A stretch of 33,214 nucleotides of DNA from Clostridium sp. Its GTDB lineage: Bacteria; Bacillota; Clostridia; Clostridiales; Clostridiaceae. The translations under genes were made by a program, and so were the position numbers. The notes under the pieces are model-generated. The model saw only the letters and a list, made by a program, of their open reading frames with translations, did not search any database and was not told the origin of the DNA. This document shows positions 1 to 8,733 of the stretch, one piece after another. The DNA lies in the NCBI GenBank assembly GCA_028692255.1, contig JAQUXS010000025.1:1-33214 (forward strand), read 5' to 3'. The number at the start of each line of letters is the position of its first letter. Positions within the stretch are counted from its first letter, which is position 1.

Positions 1-116
1 TTTTATTTTTTTATTATAATTATATATAATATAATATATATGTTTATATAAAAATAAATTTTAAATATACGATACAAATAAAAAGTATAAAATAAGTTTT
101 TATGGGGGGCATTGTA
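1..116. other. AT-rich leader region upstream of the Hsp70-like gene
   Basis: Almost pure A/T sequence with several TATAAT-like strings. No single promoter can be chosen with confidence. The only clear signal is the run of six G at 104-109, which serves as ribosome binding site for the start at 117. The upstream gene lies outside the window. Confidence 0.5.
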
Positions 117-1832
117 ATGAAAATTATTGGTATAGATTTAGGAGCTGTTTTTAGTAAAATTGCGTATTCAAAAGATGGAAAGCCTGAAATAATAAGTAAT
201 GATTTGAATGCCAACTATACTCCTTCATTAGTTGAACTAACAGATGATGGTAAATTTGTAGTTGGTGAAAGTGCAAAAAAAGAACGTCTTTTTCATAAAA
301 ACTATGATGAATTCGATTTCAAAGAATTTATGCATACAGGAGAAAAAATAAAGATGGGTAAAAAATCATATTATCCTGAACAATTACTGGCAATTTTTAT
401 GAGAAACTTAAAAGAATATTCAGCAAACTCGCTAAATGATAAATATATTGAAGCTGTTATTTCAGTACCAGCAAATTTTAATTCAATTCAGAAAATTGCA
501 GTTAAAAGAGCATGTGAAATGGCAGGTATAAAAATTAGGAGAATAATAAAAGACCCAGTGGCAGCAGTTATGTCATATGAGGCTTATAAAAATAAAGATT
601 ATAAGAGATTTTTAGTATATGATTTAGGAAAAAGCTTTGATGTTTCAATTCTAGAATTTTTTAGGGGAAGTTTGTATGTAAGTTCAACAAGGCATCAAAA
701 GAAAATAGGTTATAGGACTTTAGCTAAAAAAATTGTGGACTACATTTTAGAGGAAGTTAAGAGAACACATGGAGTGGATTTAAGACAAGAGAGGGTTGAA
801 TTAAACAATATATATAATGTAGCTGAAAAGTTAAAAGAGGAAATGTTAAATAGTAATAAAAATACAAAATTTAATATTGTGCTAAGTTTGGATGGAAATA
901 CAAATAAAATAGATTTAAGCATAACTAGGGAAAAAATAAATCAATTATTTTATGAGGTTATAAAACAAACTCAGTACACAATTGATGAAATTTTAGATGA
1001 TTTATGTTTTACTGATGAAGATGTAGATGCAGTAATTGCAATTGGTGGACTTTCTAAATTAGATTGTGTAAAAAAATTACTCAATGATAGATTTCAAGAA
1101 AAATTTAAACAAGATGTGAATCCAGACTTTGCTGTAGCCTTTGGGGCTTCTATTAAAGCTGAAAGTATATATCCAAAAGAAGAAGTAAAATTGATAAAAG
1201 AAGAGCCAAATTATACTTGTAAATCAAATATAGGTATAAATGTTGTAGAGTATGATGAATATGGTGAAAAAAGTTATGGAAATTCTGACTTTTTAATAAA
1301 AGCTGGAACTAAATTGCCATACACTGCAAAAAAAGATTATTATATTAATTGTAACCATAAAAATGAGGTGGTTATAGAGGTGTGCAATGGTATATCTAGA
1401 ATGGCACAGGAAAATTCCTTTATAGGCAGTTTAGTAATAAAGGATATACCATATAATATTAGAGATGAAAAAATAACTGTAAAATTATATTATGATGTTG
1501 ATAATAAAATTAAAGTAACAGGTGAAGTTTTTAGCACAGGAGAAAGTACATCTGCAATTTTTGAATTGAAAAACGAGGAAAAAGTATTTAAAGTGTCAGA
1601 CTTATTAAAAGAGAAGTGTGAGGTAAATAGTGAATTAGAAGGACCGACGTACCTGGAATCGAAAGGGAAAATAGGAGATACAATACAATTTGTTGAAAGC
1701 CAAATGACTATGATGAGTGATGATAATAAAATAGAAATTGGTATTGTGTTAAATAAATTAAAGAAAGCAGTAAAGGATAATAATCTAGAATTAGCAGCTA
1801 AATATGAGCGACAACTGAGAAGAATGCTTTGA
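117..1832 (+). CDS. Divergent Hsp70/DnaK-family protein
   Basis: A 571-residue protein with the Hsp70 layout: an actin-like ATPase domain to about residue 365, a linker, and a beta-rich substrate-binding-like domain, with a short C-terminal helical part. It is shorter than typical DnaK (about 610-640). The start at 117 is preferred over the in-frame ATG at 102 because the six-G ribosome binding site lies between them. Recognisable blocks are the N-terminal GIDLG, VISVPANFN and AIGGLSKL. Nucleotide-loop residues differ from DnaK: DLGTTNS is DLGAVFS, DLGGGTFD is DLGKSFD, and NEPTAAA is KDPVAAV. It therefore may not cycle ATP normally. No grpE or dnaJ lies beside it, so it is probably not the main DnaK. 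Its function and clients are unknown; family assignment is secure. Confidence 0.85.
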   Translation: MKIIGIDLGAVFSKIAYSKDGKPEIISNDLNANYTPSLVELTDDGKFVVGESAKKERLFHKNYDEFDFKEFMHTGEKIKMGKKSYYPEQLLAIFMRNLKEYSANSLNDKYIEAVISVPANFNSIQKIAVKRACEMAGIKIRRIIKDPVAAVMSYEAYKNKDYKRFLVYDLGKSFDVSILEFFRGSLYVSSTRHQKKIGYRTLAKKIVDYILEEVKRTHGVDLRQERVELNNIYNVAEKLKEEMLNSNKNTKFNIVLSLDGNTNKIDLSITREKINQLFYEVIKQTQYTIDEILDDLCFTDEDVDAVIAIGGLSKLDCVKKLLNDRFQEKFKQDVNPDFAVAFGASIKAESIYPKEEVKLIKEEPNYTCKSNIGINVVEYDEYGEKSYGNSDFLIKAGTKLPYTAKKDYYINCNHKNEVVIEVCNGISRMAQENSFIGSLVIKDIPYNIRDEKITVKLYYDVDNKIKVTGEVFSTGESTSAIFELKNEEKVFKVSDLLKEKCEVNSELEGPTYLESKGKIGDTIQFVESQMTMMSDDNKIEIGIVLNKLKKAVKDNNLELAAKYERQLRRML

Positions 1833-1864
1833 TTTCTTTAAGGTTAGCAGTCTGTAAAAAATTG

Positions 1865-1892
1865 TTGACAAATATAATATATAGAATATAAT
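1865..1892 (+). promoter_or_regulatory. SigmaA-type promoter of the T-box/cysE transcript
   Basis: TTGACA at 1865-1870 and TATAAT at 1887-1892 are separated by 16 bp. Both hexamers are perfect matches to the vegetative consensus. The expected start near 1899 lies just before the first conserved T-box elements. Confidence 0.8.
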
Positions 1893-1898
1893 GATAGT

Positions 1899-2168
1899 AG
1901 ATAACAGAGTAAGTTACTCGGAAATACATTGAAGAAGGAAAGTAACTTAAATGGAATTTAAAGAGAGAGAATCGGAAGCTGAAAAGATTCTTAAAGGAAG
2001 TTTAAGTGAAGTGCCCTTTGGAGTAATACTTTTGAACAAAGTAAAAAGTATCGGGAGAGCCCGTTATAGCGGCAAAGCATATAAGTGCTTGAATGAGAGT
2101 TAATTTATTAGAGTGGACACAAAATGTAAAACTTCGTCTCTAGAGAGAGGCGGAGTTTATTTTTTTGT
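1899..2168 (+). ncRNA. T-box leader, cysteine-specific, upstream of cysE
   Basis: The leader carries T-box landmarks in order: an AGTA element (about 1908-1911), AGAGA and GGAAGCTGAAA elements (about 1962-1984), and the specifier-loop segment ending in TTTGGAGTAA. The specifier is TGC at 2012-2014, a cysteine codon. A GGG-AGAG-CCC stem followed by GTTATAGCGGC lies at about 2053-2073, and the T-box bulge TGGA at 2114-2117. The bulge would pair with a tRNA ending UCCA, which fits tRNA-Cys (discriminator U). AGAG 2110-2113 can pair with CTCT 2138-2141 as antiterminator, which excludes the terminator hairpin at 2129-2158. Uncharged tRNA-Cys would thus switch on cysE. The 3' T-box is diverged from the common AGGGTGGNACCGCG. 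Confidence 0.88.
2129..2166 (+). terminator. T-box regulated intrinsic terminator
   Basis: Thirteen-bp stem (2129-2141 with 2146-2158, two G-U pairs), AGAG loop, then a T-rich tail to 2166. The 5' arm is shared with the proposed antiterminator. Confidence 0.85.
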
Positions 2169-2205
2169 AAAAATAAAAAATTATAAACTTTAGAGGTGGA
2201 ATTTT

Positions 2206-2763
2206 ATGTTTAAAAATTTAAAGTATGATCTAGATAAAGTAATTGAAAATGATCCTGCTGCAAGAAATAGATTAGAAGTATTTCTTCTTTATCCATGTGT
2301 TCATGCTGTATTATGGTATAGATTAGCACATTTTTGTTACAAAAGAAAACTGTTTTTTATAGCAAGGGCTATATCACAGTTCGCAAGGCTTTTTACTGGA
2401 ATAGAAATTCATCCAGGTGCTAAAATAGGAAGAGGACTTGTAATAGATCATGGTATGGGAGTTGTGATTGGAGAAACAGCTGAAGTTGGAGACAATGTGG
2501 TTTTATATCATGGGGTTACTTTAGGAGGAACTGGTAAAGATAAAGGTAAGAGACATCCTACTGTTGGGAATAATGTTATGATTGGAAGTGGGGCTAAAGT
2601 TCTTGGACCAATTGTTATTGGAGATAATGTGAAAATTGGAGCAAATGCTGTTGTTTTAAAGGATGTTCCATCTAATTCAACTGCTGTTGGAATTCCAGCT
2701 AAGATACTCCCCCCGAAAAAGGATGAAAAAAATATAATTGATATGGTGGATTATATAAAATGA
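2206..2763 (+). CDS. cysE: Serine O-acetyltransferase
   Basis: Transfers acetyl from acetyl-CoA to L-serine, giving O-acetylserine, the precursor used by cysteine synthase. The 185-residue protein is the short form common in Firmicutes: an N-terminal helical segment, then a left-handed beta-helix of hexapeptide repeats from about residue 65. The [10 protein letters not shown] and [12 protein letters not shown] blocks are typical. His82 and His117 keep the 35-residue spacing of the E. coli catalytic pair His158/His193, and the position of E. coli Asp143 is Glu67. The start has AGAGGTGG at 2192-2199. Expression should be controlled by the T-box upstream. The stop overlaps the next start in an ATGA, so the two genes are translationally coupled. 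No cysK is seen nearby. Confidence 0.95.
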   Translation: MFKNLKYDLDKVIENDPAARNRLEVFLLYPCVHAVLWYRLAHFCYKRKLFFIARAISQFARLFTGIEIHPGAKIGRGLVIDHGMGVVIGETAEVGDNVVLYHGVTLGGTGKDKGKRHPTVGNNVMIGSGAKVLGPIVIGDNVKIGANAVVLKDVPSNSTAVGIPAKILPPKKDEKNIIDMVDYIK

Positions 2764-3734
2764 AACAAAAAATTATTGATTTTTGTAGTAAACTTGGTAT
2801 TTCTGAAGTTGGATTCTCCAAGTGTGAAACTTTTAGTGAACTAGAGCCGCTGTTAAAAGAGAGAAAAGTACGCAATTTAGAAAATGAATTTGAAGAGAAG
2901 GATATACAAAAGCGGATAAATCCTAATTTAAATTTAAAATATGGGAAAACAATAATATCAATTGCTTTTCCATATTTATTTTACAGTGAAGTTCAAGATA
3001 GTATATATTTCTCAGTTTATACAAGAGGTAAAGATTATCATAAGGTAGTATTAAGTTACCTTGAAGAAATATGCCATTTTATAAAAGGCTTTGGCAAAAA
3101 TGCTACTGCTTTTGTTGACAGTAATGCACTTCCTGAAAGGTATATAGCATTTAAAAGTGGAATAGGCTTTATAGGGAAAAATAACATGCTTATAAATAAA
3201 AAGTATGGATCGTATGTGTTTTTAGGAGAAATTATAACAGATTTAGATATTGAGCCAGATACTATTATTTATAATAAATGTGAAAAATGTGACAAGTGTT
3301 TAAAAGCTTGTCCGACGAGAGCTATATCAAATGGAATGTGTAAACCTAATATTTGTTTATCCTATATAACTCAGAAAAAAGATGTTGAAGATAGTTTATT
3401 TGAAAAATTTGATGGCAGATTATTTGGGTGCGATGCATGTCAAAAGGTATGTCCTTATAATATTGATATTGAGTATTCTTCACTTGAAGCATTTAAACCA
3501 TTTGATTTTATGAGTAAAATTGATATAAATGAAATTTTAAATATGGATAAAAAATTATTCAGAGAAAAATATGCAATAACATCTTCGGGTTGGAGGGGGA
3601 AGAATATTTTGCAAAGAAACCTTCTAATTGCTATTTTTTCTAAGATGAAACAAACTAGAGATAGTGATTTTAACTTTAAATCTCCTTATGTTATGGAGTA
3701 CTACCATAGACTTTTAAAATATTATAAATTATAA
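2760..3734 (+). CDS. queG: Epoxyqueuosine reductase-like iron-sulfur protein
   Basis: QueG is a cobalamin-dependent two-[4Fe-4S] enzyme that makes the last step of queuosine at tRNA position 34. This 324-residue protein shows two ferredoxin-like cysteine groups: C174, C177, C180, C184, and C224, C227, C231. It also has the conserved block around Asp120 ([13 protein letters not shown]), followed by [12 protein letters not shown]. The start overlaps the cysE stop by 4 bp, so it lies in the T-box-controlled transcript. Family assignment is good. Some QueG relatives in anaerobes are annotated only as 4Fe-4S binding proteins, so the queuosine role is inferred from homology. Confidence 0.8.
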   Translation: MKQKIIDFCSKLGISEVGFSKCETFSELEPLLKERKVRNLENEFEEKDIQKRINPNLNLKYGKTIISIAFPYLFYSEVQDSIYFSVYTRGKDYHKVVLSYLEEICHFIKGFGKNATAFVDSNALPERYIAFKSGIGFIGKNNMLINKKYGSYVFLGEIITDLDIEPDTIIYNKCEKCDKCLKACPTRAISNGMCKPNICLSYITQKKDVEDSLFEKFDGRLFGCDACQKVCPYNIDIEYSSLEAFKPFDFMSKIDINEILNMDKKLFREKYAITSSGWRGKNILQRNLLIAIFSKMKQTRDSDFNFKSPYVMEYYHRLLKYYKL

Positions 3735-3794
3735 TAATATATTGTATGCAATTATAAAATAAAATAGTTTGTTTATTTGAAAGGCGTGATTTAG

Positions 3795-4499
3795 GTGATA
3801 ATTCCTACAAGACTTGCAAAGGTTATTGAAAAATGTCCTGATGGAGTTGCTAAGTTTGTTTCAAAAAGGTTCTTAAGGCATCTTGTTAAAAAGTACGCGA
3901 AAATACATTTAAGCGGTGCAGAGAATCTAAACAATATAGATAGTTCTATAATTTTTATATGCAATCATTTAAGTAATTCTGATGGACTTGTATTAAATGA
4001 GGTATTAAAAAAATGGGATCCGACTTTTGTAGCTGGAGTTAAACTTAGTGGTGATGCAGTGACCCGCCTTGGGACAGTAGCAGTTAAAAATACTCCTATA
4101 ATACCAAATTCGCCTGATATGGCAGGAATAACAAGAGTTGTTAAGCTTCTTAAAAATGGTGAAAATATTGTGATTTTTCCAGAGGGAACAAGAAGTAGAG
4201 AAGGTTCTCTTATAAAGGCAAAACCAGGTTTGACTCTTTTTGCAAATAGAGCAAATGTGAAAATAGTTCCAATAGGAATGTATGGAACTGAAAATTTGCT
4301 TCCTATAAGTGAAGATGGAAATATGAGTGGCGAGACTTTCCATGAAGCTGACGTGTATATAAAAATTGGAAAGCCATTTAAAATTGAAAAAAGAAGTAAA
4401 GAAGAAGGAAGAAAAGAATATGAAAATAAGGCAACTGATTTTGCAATGAGTAAAATTGCTGAAATTTTGCCTGAAGAATACAGAGGAATATATAAATAA
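3795..4499 (+). CDS. plsC: 1-acyl-sn-glycerol-3-phosphate acyltransferase
   Basis: Acylates lysophosphatidic acid to phosphatidic acid at the inner membrane face. The 234-residue protein has the acyltransferase motif NHLSNSD (NHx4D) near residue 56 and the FPEGTRSR motif near residue 131. These are the catalytic and glycerol-phosphate binding blocks of the family. The start is GTG at 3795, with AAGGCG at 3781-3786 about 8 bases upstream; there is no good in-frame ATG near the N terminus. nth follows only 13 bases after the stop if its TTG start is used, suggesting co-transcription. Substrate specificity cannot be read from the sequence. Confidence 0.9.
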   Translation: MIIPTRLAKVIEKCPDGVAKFVSKRFLRHLVKKYAKIHLSGAENLNNIDSSIIFICNHLSNSDGLVLNEVLKKWDPTFVAGVKLSGDAVTRLGTVAVKNTPIIPNSPDMAGITRVVKLLKNGENIVIFPEGTRSREGSLIKAKPGLTLFANRANVKIVPIGMYGTENLLPISEDGNMSGETFHEADVYIKIGKPFKIEKRSKEEGRKEYENKATDFAMSKIAEILPEEYRGIYK

Positions 4500-4512
4500 A
4501 GCTGGTGGTATT

Positions 4513-5148
4513 TTGAAAAAAAAAGATGTAGACAGTATTTTAAAAATATTAAGTGAAGTTTATGAGGATGCTAAATGTGCACTTAATTTTAGTACTCCCT
4601 ATGAATTAATAGTTGCAACTATTTTGTCAGCTCAATGCACAGATTTAAGAGTAAATAGTGTAACTGAAAAACTTTTTAATGAATATAACACCCCTGAAAA
4701 AATGGTTGAACTTACACAGGAAGAGCTGCAGGAAAAGATAAAATCTTGCGGATTTTACAAAAATAAAAGTAAAAATATACTTGAAACTTCAAGGATGCTT
4801 CTGCTTAAATACAATGGAGAGGTTCCAAGTTCTATGGAGGAACTTATAAAGCTGCCAGGTGTAGGAAGAAAAACTGCCAATGTAGTTATGTCAAATGCAT
4901 ACAATCTTCCTGCTATAGCAGTGGATACACATGTTTTTAGAGTCTCTAAGAGAATTGGATTTGCAAGTGGTGATACGCCTTATAAGGTTGAAGAGGAGCT
5001 TAGAAAACTAATTCAGAAAAATATGTGGAGCAAAACTCATAATTATCTTATATGGCATGGAAGAAAAATATGCAAATCAAGAAAGCCAGAATGCAGTATA
5101 TGTCCGATTAACCAATATTGTAAATATTATAGTGATAATTTCAAATAA
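4513..5148 (+). CDS. nth: Endonuclease III, DNA glycosylase/AP lyase
   Basis: Base-excision repair enzyme that removes oxidised pyrimidines and cuts at abasic sites. From the TTG at 4513 the protein has 211 residues, with the helix-hairpin-helix block LPGVGRKTANVV, catalytic Lys120 and Asp138 (VDTHVFRV). Both keep E. coli Nth numbering exactly, which supports this start over the ATG at 4456 inside plsC. GGTGG at 4504-4508 precedes the TTG. The C-terminal iron-sulfur signature is complete, with spacing C-x6-C-x2-C-x5-C. The last codons form one arm of an inverted repeat shared with the convergent LysR gene. Confidence 0.95.
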   Translation: MKKKDVDSILKILSEVYEDAKCALNFSTPYELIVATILSAQCTDLRVNSVTEKLFNEYNTPEKMVELTQEELQEKIKSCGFYKNKSKNILETSRMLLLKYNGEVPSSMEELIKLPGVGRKTANVVMSNAYNLPAIAVDTHVFRVSKRIGFASGDTPYKVEEELRKLIQKNMWSKTHNYLIWHGRKICKSRKPECSICPINQYCKYYSDNFK

Positions 5149-5167
5149 TCTATTTTGAATTATCACT
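5131..5167. repeat. Inverted repeat spanning both stop codons of convergent nth and lysR genes
   Basis: Arm 5131-5145 and arm 5153-5167 are near-perfect reverse complements, with a 7-base loop. The arms are coding in both genes, giving C termini SDNFK (plus) and SDNSK (minus). There is no T-run on either side, so intrinsic termination is uncertain. Confidence 0.75.
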
Positions 5168-6022
5168 AAAAATTTCTAAAAAATGTTTTGCAAGTGAAGA
5201 TAAGTATTTATTTTTTAAATAAATTGCAGCAACATTTGTCGTTAGCTTGTCACAGGTTATTGTTGAATATGAAAGATTATGATTATTAACAAGGTTAAAA
5301 GCAGATTTTAGAACAATAGCTATACCTATTCCAAAATTTGACCATTGAAGGGCTGTCCTAGCATCTTCTGTCTTACATGAAATAAGAGGGGTTATGCCTA
5401 TATTTTCAAAACAATTAAATATGAGGCCTTCAAACCTGCTGTATATTATAATAGGTTTATTATTTAGATCTTGTAATTTAATATTATCTTTGCTAAATTC
5501 AAAGGAATTTTTTCTATATACAGCTATCATTTCATCATTTAAAAGTTTTATAAAATTGTAATTTTCAGTTTTAAAAGGTGTTCTGACTATACCTATCTCT
5601 ATTAACCCACTGTCCAAAAGTTCAAGTATTTTAAAGGTATTTCCTTCTTTTATATTGAATTTTATGTCAGGATAAATATTATGAAAATTTTGTATCTTTT
5701 CAGGAAGCAGAGCACATCCAGAAGATGATACCGTTCCAATAGATAGCGTTCCAATTAATCCACTTTTAAAATCTTGGACCTCTTTAATTGTAACATCAGT
5801 AAGTTCTAATATTTGCTGAGCTTTTACTTTGAGAAGTTTCCCAGCAGAGGTGAGTTTTACATTTCTACTTCCTCTTTCAAAGAGTTTAATGCCTAGTTCG
5901 TCTTCAAAAAGTTTCAATTGTTGACTTAATGGAGGCTGGGACATATGAAGCTTTTTTGCGGCACTTGTTATCTGACCTTCTTGTGCAATTGTTAAGAAAT
6001 ATTTAAGTTGCCTTATATCCAT
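5150..6022 (-). CDS. LysR-family transcriptional regulator
   Basis: A 290-residue regulator. The N-terminal winged helix-turn-helix (residues 1-60) reads MDIRQLKYFLTIAQEG, then SAAKKLHMSQPPLSQQLKLFE, a standard LysR recognition region. The rest is the periplasmic-binding-protein-like effector domain (about 90-285). The start ATG at 6022 has GAGGG at 6033-6037. It is transcribed convergently with nth and lies downstream of the peptidase gene in the same direction, separated by a terminator-like hairpin. No obvious divergently transcribed target is present, so target and inducer are unknown. Confidence 0.92.
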   Translation of the reverse strand: MDIRQLKYFLTIAQEGQITSAAKKLHMSQPPLSQQLKLFEDELGIKLFERGSRNVKLTSAGKLLKVKAQQILELTDVTIKEVQDFKSGLIGTLSIGTVSSSGCALLPEKIQNFHNIYPDIKFNIKEGNTFKILELLDSGLIEIGIVRTPFKTENYNFIKLLNDEMIAVYRKNSFEFSKDNIKLQDLNNKPIIIYSRFEGLIFNCFENIGITPLISCKTEDARTALQWSNFGIGIAIVLKSAFNLVNNHNLSYSTITCDKLTTNVAAIYLKNKYLSSLAKHFLEIFSDNSK

Positions 6023-6059
6023 ATTATTACATCCCTCTTTATTTTATAATTAAAAAGAT

Positions 6060-6095
6060 AAAGACTAAGATTTATAAAATTAAATCTCAGTCTTT
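6060..6095 (-). terminator. Hairpin between the M42 peptidase and lysR genes
   Basis: Arms 6060-6074 and 6081-6095 pair over 15 bp with one mismatch. Read on the minus strand it is followed by a T-rich stretch, so it probably ends the peptidase transcript. Confidence 0.7.
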
Positions 6096-6111
6096 TATTA
6101 GTTGAGAAATT

Positions 6112-7143
6112 TTATTTACAAGTGCAGTATGCTAATACCAAATCAAAAGTTGAACTAATTCCATCTATGTGAGTTCTTTCATATCCATGTGAAGCATATA
6201 CGCCAGTTCCTATTACTGAAGTTTTAATGTCATATCCTGCTCTTAAAGCGGCAGAGGCATCAGAACCATAGTGCGGATATATATCTATTTTATAAGAAAT
6301 ATTATTTTCTTTGCATATATCTACTAATTTTTTTCTAAGGTTAAAATCATATGGACCTGAGGAATCTTTTGCACATATACATACACTGTATTCAGAAGAA
6401 TTTTGACCTTCACCTGGTGCACCCATATCAACAGCAATAAATTCATTTGTATCTTCAGGAATACAAGCTGCACCATGGCCAACTTCTTCGTAAGTACTAA
6501 AAAGAAAATAAGTTGTATATGGAAGCTTTATATTGTTTTCTTTTATATATTTTATAGTGTATAAAAGTATTGCACTGCTTGCTTTGTCATCAAGGTGCCT
6601 ACTTTTTATGTATCCATTTGGGGTAAATACAGTTCGTGGATCAAATGTTATAAAATCGCCTACATCTATGCCAAGTTTATCTGTATCTTCTTTAGAGAAG
6701 ACTTTTTCATCTAAAACAACCTCCATGTTTTCAGGTTCTCTTTTTAAATCTTTTGCATCACTATGAATGTGAACTGAAGGTTTTATAGTTTGAATTGTTC
6801 CAGAATAAATTTTATTATCAAGGGTGTAAATAGTACAGTTTTCACCTTCAATAGAATTCATCATGAAACCACCAACAGGCGTAAGGCTAAGGCGCCCATT
6901 ACTTTTTACTTCTTTAACCATAGCACCTAGTGTATCTAGATGCGAAGAAAAAGTCCTTACATTATCTTTATCAGTACCATCTATTTTTACAACAACATTG
7001 CCTTTAGTTGTTGTATAATAATATGCATTTATTAGGTGTAATTCTTCCTTAATATAATCTGTTAAATTATTTGTAAAACCAGTTGGACTTGGTATTGAAA
7101 GAATATTGTTTAAATAGTATTTTAATTTGTCTAAATTATACAA
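6112..7143 (-). CDS. M42-family metallo-aminopeptidase
   Basis: Cytoplasmic two-metal aminopeptidase of the FrvX/YsdC/glutamyl aminopeptidase group. The metal and catalytic blocks are all present: SSHLDTLG, RHLDDKAS, STYEEVGHG (catalytic Glu pair), AVDMGAPG, and a late SHGYERTHIDG histidine. The TTG at 7143 is chosen as start because GAGGAA lies 8 bases upstream (complement of 7152-7157), while the in-frame ATG at 7173 has no ribosome binding site. This gives 343 residues, usual for the family. It may trim peptides for amino acid use; substrate preference is not predictable here. Confidence 0.92.
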   Translation of the reverse strand: MYNLDKLKYYLNNILSIPSPTGFTNNLTDYIKEELHLINAYYYTTTKGNVVVKIDGTDKDNVRTFSSHLDTLGAMVKEVKSNGRLSLTPVGGFMMNSIEGENCTIYTLDNKIYSGTIQTIKPSVHIHSDAKDLKREPENMEVVLDEKVFSKEDTDKLGIDVGDFITFDPRTVFTPNGYIKSRHLDDKASSAILLYTIKYIKENNIKLPYTTYFLFSTYEEVGHGAACIPEDTNEFIAVDMGAPGEGQNSSEYSVCICAKDSSGPYDFNLRKKLVDICKENNISYKIDIYPHYGSDASAALRAGYDIKTSVIGTGVYASHGYERTHIDGISSTFDLVLAYCTCK

Positions 7144-7323
7144 GTAATCACTTCCTCGAAATAATTTTAACATAATATATATATTATTGGTATATATATT
7201 ATATGAAGTTTATAAAATTTAATTAAAAAGTTCATAAAAATATCAAAAAATAATTGCATGATAATTGTATTAATAAGAAGTATCCTGTAGTATAATTATA
7301 TGGATAATGAAAGGAGGATATTC

Positions 7324-8565
7324 ATGAAGAAAAAAAATCTAGCTGTAGCTGCAATTACATGCTTTGTAGTAGCTATTATTGGAATATCTATTCCAGTATA
7401 TAATGTTTATTCAAAAGTTAAAAGTTTTGATAACTACATCTACCCTGGAGTTACAATAAAAGGTATAGATGTATCCGGAAAAACAACGGTAGAAGCTAAA
7501 AAATTAATTTCGGATAAATTTCAAGTACCAATAGGAAATAAAAAATTAAATGTAAAAGTTAATAATAGAAATTATACTATAACTTATGGACAAATGAGTG
7601 CCAAATATGAAATTGATAAAGCAGTGCAGGAAGCTTTTAGCTATGGGAGAAATGAAAGTGTTCTGAAAAAATATAATTTAATTAAAAAACCAGCTGAAAA
7701 GAACATTGATTTAGTATTTTCTTATGATTCAAAACCTGTAGATAATTTAATAAATAGCATAAAAACAGATGTTAATAAGGATCCAGTAAATGCAACTATT
7801 AAAAAAAGTGGAGCAGGTTTTCAAATTACACAAGATAGCGTTGGGTACAAGCTTCGTGATACTGAATTAAAGAGTAAAATTTTAGCAGCAATAAATGGTG
7901 ATACTAATAATGATACAAATGTTGAAGCTGCAGTGGACACTGTTCAAGCAAAACAAACTGCTAGTGCACTTTCAACAATAAATACTCAAATATCAACTTT
8001 TAGTACTAGCTTTGGTTCAATATCTAGCCCTCAAAGAGTAACTAATATTACCCTTGCTACTAATGCAATAAATGGTATTGTTTTAATGCCAGGAGATACT
8101 TTTAGTTTCAATGGAGTGGTAGGACAAAGAACTGCCGCAAAAGGATATCAATCAGCACCTGTTGATATTGGAAATACAACAGGAATGGGGCTTGGTGGTG
8201 GAATATGCCAGGTTTCAACAACATTATATAATGCTGTTCTTCTTGCTGGAGTTAAAGCTACTGTAAGAGTGCATCATACTATACCATCAGCTTATGTGCC
8301 ACTTGGTTTTGATGCAACTGTTGATTATGGAAATCTTGACTATCAGTTTAAAAATACTTTGAATTTTCCTATGTATATTGAAGGAAGTTCAGCTAATGGA
8401 ACTGAAACTTTTAATATTTATTCTAATAGTAGTCTTACTAGTAATAGCTATAAAGTTGTTAATAATGTAAGTCCAGATGGTAAAAATGTTAAAGTTTATC
8501 TTCAAACATATGCAAATGGAACAATGACTAATAATACTATGATAGCAAATGATACTTATAAGTAA
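7324..8565 (+). CDS. VanW-family cell-surface protein
   Basis: A 413-residue protein. It has a short basic N terminus, one membrane helix or signal anchor (about residues 6-26), a peptidoglycan-binding-like region (residues about 35-200, starting YPGVTIKGIDVSGKT), and a C-terminal VanW domain (about 225-370). The VanW core is clear: MPGDTFSFN, GLGGGICQVSTTLYNAV and HTIPSAYVPLG. The start at 7324 is preferred to the ATG at 7300, since AAAGGAGG falls between them and at ideal spacing. TATAAT at 7291-7296 may be its -10. VanW is an accessory of some vancomycin clusters, but most clostridial relatives lie outside them, and no van genes are here. An envelope role is likely; the exact function is unknown. 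Confidence 0.9.
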   Translation: MKKKNLAVAAITCFVVAIIGISIPVYNVYSKVKSFDNYIYPGVTIKGIDVSGKTTVEAKKLISDKFQVPIGNKKLNVKVNNRNYTITYGQMSAKYEIDKAVQEAFSYGRNESVLKKYNLIKKPAEKNIDLVFSYDSKPVDNLINSIKTDVNKDPVNATIKKSGAGFQITQDSVGYKLRDTELKSKILAAINGDTNNDTNVEAAVDTVQAKQTASALSTINTQISTFSTSFGSISSPQRVTNITLATNAINGIVLMPGDTFSFNGVVGQRTAAKGYQSAPVDIGNTTGMGLGGGICQVSTTLYNAVLLAGVKATVRVHHTIPSAYVPLGFDATVDYGNLDYQFKNTLNFPMYIEGSSANGTETFNIYSNSSLTSNSYKVVNNVSPDGKNVKVYLQTYANGTMTNNTMIANDTYK

Positions 8566-8591
8566 TGCTCTATTGTAATAATGAGTTAAAT

Positions 8592-8636
8592 AATCACTGC
8601 CCGATTTTTTTACAATTAGGCGGTGATTATTTTTTT
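8592..8636 (+). terminator. Intrinsic terminator after the VanW gene
   Basis: A 10-bp stem (8592-8601 with 8619-8628) with a T-rich loop, followed by seven or more T. Confidence 0.88.
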
Positions 8637-8660
8637 GAAATGCACTCTGTATTGAAAATA

Positions 8661-8690
8661 TTGGAAAAAACAATTAAAATTTAGTATAAT
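8661..8690 (+). promoter_or_regulatory. Candidate sigmaA promoter of the decayed gene
   Basis: TTGGAA at 8661-8666 and TATAAT at 8685-8690, with an 18-bp spacer. A good ribosome binding site (GGAGG, about 8724-8728) follows before the ATG at 8734. The expression signals have survived although the gene is broken. Confidence 0.6.
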
Positions 8691-8733
8691 AAAATAAAGG
8701 ACAAAAATACTAGGTTTAAAATATGGAGGAAAA

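Noticed and set aside
102-116. Upstream ATG for the Hsp70-like gene
   Set aside because: The six-G ribosome binding site lies inside this extension, so the ATG at 117 is the start.
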